From assembly GCA_965365285.1 (NCBI GenBank), contig CBDUBC010000058.1, positions 1-16,731 of the forward strand: DNA of 16,731 nucleotides, in the 5' to 3' direction. The first letter of the stretch is position 1. Each line of letters starts with the position of its first letter. Source of the DNA: JAURDE01 sp965365285. Its GTDB lineage: Bacteria; Bdellovibrionota; Bacteriovoracia; Bacteriovoracales; Bacteriovoracaceae. A program made the translations under genes and the position numbers. Shown piece by piece: positions 14,384 through 16,731 of this stretch. Under the pieces are notes generated by a model. That model saw only the letters and a program-made list of their open reading frames with translations, did not search any database and was not told the origin of the DNA.

Positions 14384-16155
14384 ACGTCTAGCCTTTCATT
14401 TTCCGCTTTAGCATTCTCTAAAGCCAGAACAAAGTATCTTTGTGCTTTATCGAATTTTTTCATCTCTTGATAGACAATGGCAAGATGCTTTGTAATAACC
14501 ACATCATTTTTAACAAGTGACCATGCTTTTTTAATTTCCTGATAGGCTTTTTTAATATTTCCGGTCTTATAATAGTACCATCCTAAAGAGTCTCTGATGT
14601 ATCCATCATTGGGTCTTATATCAACGGCCTTTTTAATGTACTGATAGGCTAGATCAAGCTCAATCCCCTTCTCTAGGAGGGTATATCCAAGAAAATTAAG
14701 TGCATGAGGATTATTAGGATTTTTTTCTAACAAGGCCTCAATGAGAGATTTTGCTTCTCCGAAACGATTATCTTTTTCAAGAAGGGCAGCGAGATAGTAG
14801 TCATGATCCTCTTGATACAACTTGTTTGGCTTTAGTTTTTCAAGAATACCAATGGCCCGCTTAAACTCACTTTTTTGCTCTAAGTGATTGGCCATTAAAA
14901 GATTGAGTTCCAAGTTGAGTTCATCCGTTTTCCTAGAGTGGCTTTGGATGAAGTTTTCAAACTCCGAGAAAAATTCGTCTTTTTCAAGTGCCCTTTTATT
15001 AAGAAAGCGAGCGATCTGCACATGGCTATCAGTATAAAGTTTGCTTGATTCTTGAATTTTTGAAAAGTATTCTATGGCCTTTTTTTCATCCCCTTTCTGA
15101 CCATGTAAGGACCCAAGGTAATAGAGAACTTTATCGGATTCTGGAACGATTTTTAGGATTTCGTCAAAGACTCCTATGGCCGCATCATACTTATGAGAAT
15201 CAGTATAAAGCACGCCCAGTCTTACTTTAAGGTTAAGATCATCTGGTTCTAGTGAAGAGAGCCTTTCGAGATAAGGTAGCACTCGATCATAATCCTCTGT
15301 CGTGAAAAAAACTCTCACAAGCCTTTTTAGGACCTTTTTGTTATCCGGCCAATTATCGAGAAAGTTTTCATAGACTGAAATTGCTTTTTCGTATTTTGAA
15401 TCGGTCTCGTGAATTATACCTAAGCTTAAAGCGGCCCTGGTAAAAGTTGGATCAGCTATAACGGCTTGTCTAAAGTATTTTTTTCCGGCCGCAATACTAC
15501 CTTGAGAGATGGCGATTCTTCCTCTTTGATAAATAAGTTGAGCACTCTTTTTGAAATCTTTTTGACATTTTTTTAGAGTGCCGAGGGCCTTTTTAAATTT
15601 CTTTTCTTCTCTGTAGGTTTGAATAAGAAAGACGCACGCATCTTCATCTTTTTGATGAGAGAGTAAATCCTCATAAATAGAGATGGCCTTTTTATTATGA
15701 CCAAGAGAAGTATGAACCCCTGCGAGAAGAAGTCCAAGTTTAAATTCTTTACCTTTGGAACTGTCATAGATTTCTTCGAGTATCTTAACTGAGATGTTCG
15801 ACTCACCTTTTCTTAAAAGTTCGATGGCATATTTTGAAGCAAGATAACTATCTTTTGGATGCAAATGATAGAGTTGTCCAAATAGAAAACTGCTCACTTC
15901 AACATGGCCGTTCATACTAGCGTCCATGGCCTTAAAAAAGAGTTCATTTGAAAGGAAATCTAGATTTCCTTCTCTTTTGGACTTTTCAATTTTTGAAAGA
16001 ATATCTTTTTTGAAGCTTTCTAATTCAAATTTATCCTTAGACGTTTCAACTTTTGAAGTCTGGATCTTTGGCGAGGGTGATTTCTTCTTCCAAAGCTGAG
16101 AAGAGCAAGAAGCTAAAAGACTTAGATGAATGATTAGAAATAGTAAAGACCTCAA
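14311..16155 (-). CDS. TPR-repeat lipoprotein
   Basis: A 614-residue lipoprotein with signal MRSLLFLIIHLSLLASC, lipid attachment at Cys17, followed by a charged spacer and about a dozen tetratricopeptide repeats from residue 60 to the end. Clear examples are ALSLGIIHETDSKYEKAISV, LNFLGYTLLEKG...LAYQYIKKAVDI and RDSLGWYYYKTGNIKKAYQE. The last two form the signature of a common proteobacterial TPR family next to lolB. The start is TTG 16155, chosen because AAGGAG (16161-16166) lies five bases upstream and the signal begins at once. It probably scaffolds protein contacts at the cell envelope. The following lipoprotein gene overlaps its end. Confidence 0.92.
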   Translation of the reverse strand: MRSLLFLIIHLSLLASCSSQLWKKKSPSPKIQTSKVETSKDKFELESFKKDILSKIEKSKREGNLDFLSNELFFKAMDASMNGHVEVSSFLFGQLYHLHPKDSYLASKYAIELLRKGESNISVKILEEIYDSSKGKEFKLGLLLAGVHTSLGHNKKAISIYEDLLSHQKDEDACVFLIQTYREEKKFKKALGTLKKCQKDFKKSAQLIYQRGRIAISQGSIAAGKKYFRQAVIADPTFTRAALSLGIIHETDSKYEKAISVYENFLDNWPDNKKVLKRLVRVFFTTEDYDRVLPYLERLSSLEPDDLNLKVRLGVLYTDSHKYDAAIGVFDEILKIVPESDKVLYYLGSLHGQKGDEKKAIEYFSKIQESSKLYTDSHVQIARFLNKRALEKDEFFSEFENFIQSHSRKTDELNLELNLLMANHLEQKSEFKRAIGILEKLKPNKLYQEDHDYYLAALLEKDNRFGEAKSLIEALLEKNPNNPHALNFLGYTLLEKGIELDLAYQYIKKAVDIRPNDGYIRDSLGWYYYKTGNIKKAYQEIKKAWSLVKNDVVITKHLAIVYQEMKKFDKAQRYFVLALENAKAENERLDVLEAMENLQKAQTSQSPVRLPASR

Positions 16156-16160
16156 AAGCT

Positions 16161-16166
16161 CTCCTT
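16161..16166 (-). promoter_or_regulatory. Ribosome-binding site deciding a TTG start
   Basis: AAGGAG on the minus strand, five bases before TTG 16155, fixes the start of the TPR lipoprotein gene. Confidence 0.8.
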
Positions 16167-16290
16167 GACCACACCCACGAATCGACTTTTATGAGGATTT
16201 TTTAATCTTTGCCCTTTTAGAACCTCCATTGAGGAAATAATGGCCGACGGTCCCCCCAAGCTTCCCGCTAAATGTGCTTCGCATTGAACA

Positions 16291-16321
16291 ATTATAATTG
16301 ATTTTTGCGCTCAGTTATCAA
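16291..16321 (-). promoter_or_regulatory. Promoter for the TPR lipoprotein gene
   Basis: On the minus strand, TTGATA (16321-16316), a 19-base spacer and a perfect TATAAT (16296-16291). The spacer is long but the -10 is ideal. Transcription would begin near 16284. Confidence 0.5.
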
Positions 16322-16347
16322 AAACAGGCTTATTTGTTGAAAGTTGG

Positions 16348-16375
16348 TTGACATGCACCATGATTAATTGCTAAT
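16348..16375 (+). promoter_or_regulatory. Promoter for the PhaR-type gene
   Basis: A perfect TTGACA at 16348-16353, a 16-base spacer and GCTAAT at 16370-16375 (4 of 6). It points toward the PhaR-type gene about 185 bases away. Confidence 0.45.
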
Positions 16376-16561
16376 TCATTGCGTGTTCTCTATTGAGATA
16401 GGCAAAAATAATTGCCTCAGTACGTAATATCAGATACTTAGACTGATGAGTTCAAGTAACTGAAAACTTTACACTTAGCATTAACTTTTAGGAATTTAGT
16501 GCTATGAAGACTAGAAACATTAATTTTATGACTTCTATAAATTTTAAAATTAGGGGAATTT

Positions 16562-16731
16562 ATGAACGGTGACGTTAGAATTATCAAAAGGTATCAAAAC
16601 AGAAAGCTTTATGACACTCATCAAAGCTGTTATGTGACTCTTGATGAAATTGCCGAAATGATCATCAAAGGGGAGGAAGTTGAAGTCATCGACAACAGAA
16701 CCAAGAATGACATTACCTCAAATACCATGAT
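16562..16731 (+). CDS. phaR: Polyhydroxyalkanoate synthesis repressor PhaR-type regulator (partial)
   Basis: The first 56 residues are complete and the rest runs off the window. RIIKRYQNRKLYDTHQSCYV (6-25) followed by TLDEIAEMIIKGEEVEVIDN matches the N-terminal DNA-binding domain of the PHA/PHB accumulation regulator family (PHB_acc_N), whose hallmark is KRYxNRxLYDTxxSxYVTL. In known cases PhaR binds PHA and DNA and represses granule-associated genes. The ATG at 16562 has AGGGG five bases upstream. No PHA synthesis gene is visible here, and relatives exist in bacteria where the target is unknown, so the regulon is not established. Confidence 0.9.
   Translation, partial: MNGDVRIIKRYQNRKLYDTHQSCYVTLDEIAEMIIKGEEVEVIDNRTKNDITSNTM

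Larger units (their letters stand above)
16156..16561. other. 406-base divergent control region
   Basis: Lies between the TPR gene (minus) and the PhaR-type gene (plus) and holds a promoter for each, listed separately. The leader on the PhaR side is about 180 bases and contains a 6-bp inverted repeat, AGGCAA/TTGCCT (16400-16405 and 16412-16417), with no T-run. A 22-codon frame at 16504-16572 overlaps the PhaR start. The leader on the TPR side is about 128 bases and contains a 31-codon frame (16284-16189) whose ATG coincides with the predicted transcription start. Neither small frame has enough support to be called a gene. Confidence 0.5.

Noticed and set aside
16189..16284. Riboswitch in the G-rich leader before the TPR gene
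   Set aside because: The GGGCAAAG and GGGGGGACC pieces recall c-di-GMP riboswitch fragments, but the conserved order and spacing of that motif are absent.
16400..16417. Hairpin AGGCAA/TTGCCT as a terminator
   Set aside because: No T-run on either strand, and no gene ends near it.
1..16731. CRISPR arrays, rRNA genes and insertion sequences
   Set aside because: No regularly spaced repeats, rRNA signatures or transposase-like frames were seen in reading both strands.

Overview
The window is AT-rich, Gram-negative chromosomal DNA. Two outer-membrane-type lipoproteins, a PhaR-type regulator, a peptide-class ABC importer and the overall base composition suggest a marine predatory bacterium of the Bacteriovorax/Halobacteriovorax type (Bdellovibrionota). 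That placement is inferred from style and was not tested by a search.

Layout. (1) 1-446, minus strand, cut by the window edge: an XRE-type helix-turn-helix protein that runs in frame into a piece of a RelA/SpoT (p)ppGpp synthetase domain. (2) 562-1140, plus: an unrecognised 192-residue protein behind its own promoter. (3) 1137-8455, minus: the main item, a tightly packed operon. In transcription order it holds an ethanolamine-permease-like APC transporter, a glutamine-synthetase-like ligase, an iron-type alcohol dehydrogenase, a PuuD-like gamma-glutamyl hydrolase, an aldehyde dehydrogenase and, 33-54 bases further on depending on the start, a chemoreceptor-like protein. (4) 8524-8973, minus: a small exported protein made of four 35-residue repeats. 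(5) 9306-10014: an ORF6N-domain gene beside tRNA-Leu(UAG), with a 9-bp copy of the tRNA end on its far side. (6) 10071-13687, minus: a peptide-type ABC importer (binding lipoprotein and two permeases) with no ATPase genes after it. (7) 13742-16155, minus: a TPR lipoprotein and an overlapping small lipoprotein, reminiscent of the TPR/LolB pairing of other Gram-negatives. (8) 16562 onward, plus, cut by the window edge: a PhaR-type regulator, divergent from the TPR gene.

How the genes work together. The operon looks like a variant of the Puu (gamma-glutamylated putrescine) pathway in which the FAD amine oxidase PuuB is replaced by an alcohol dehydrogenase. Together with the permease type, this fits ethanolamine: uptake, gamma-glutamylation, oxidation of the alcohol to aldehyde and then to acid, and hydrolysis of gamma-glutamyl-glycine to glutamate plus glycine. 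The result would be a vitamin-B12-free, microcompartment-free ethanolamine route. For a predator, prey phosphatidylethanolamine would be an obvious source. The chemoreceptor at the operon's end may sense the same nutrient. Substrate identity is inference; the enzyme families are clear from their motifs.
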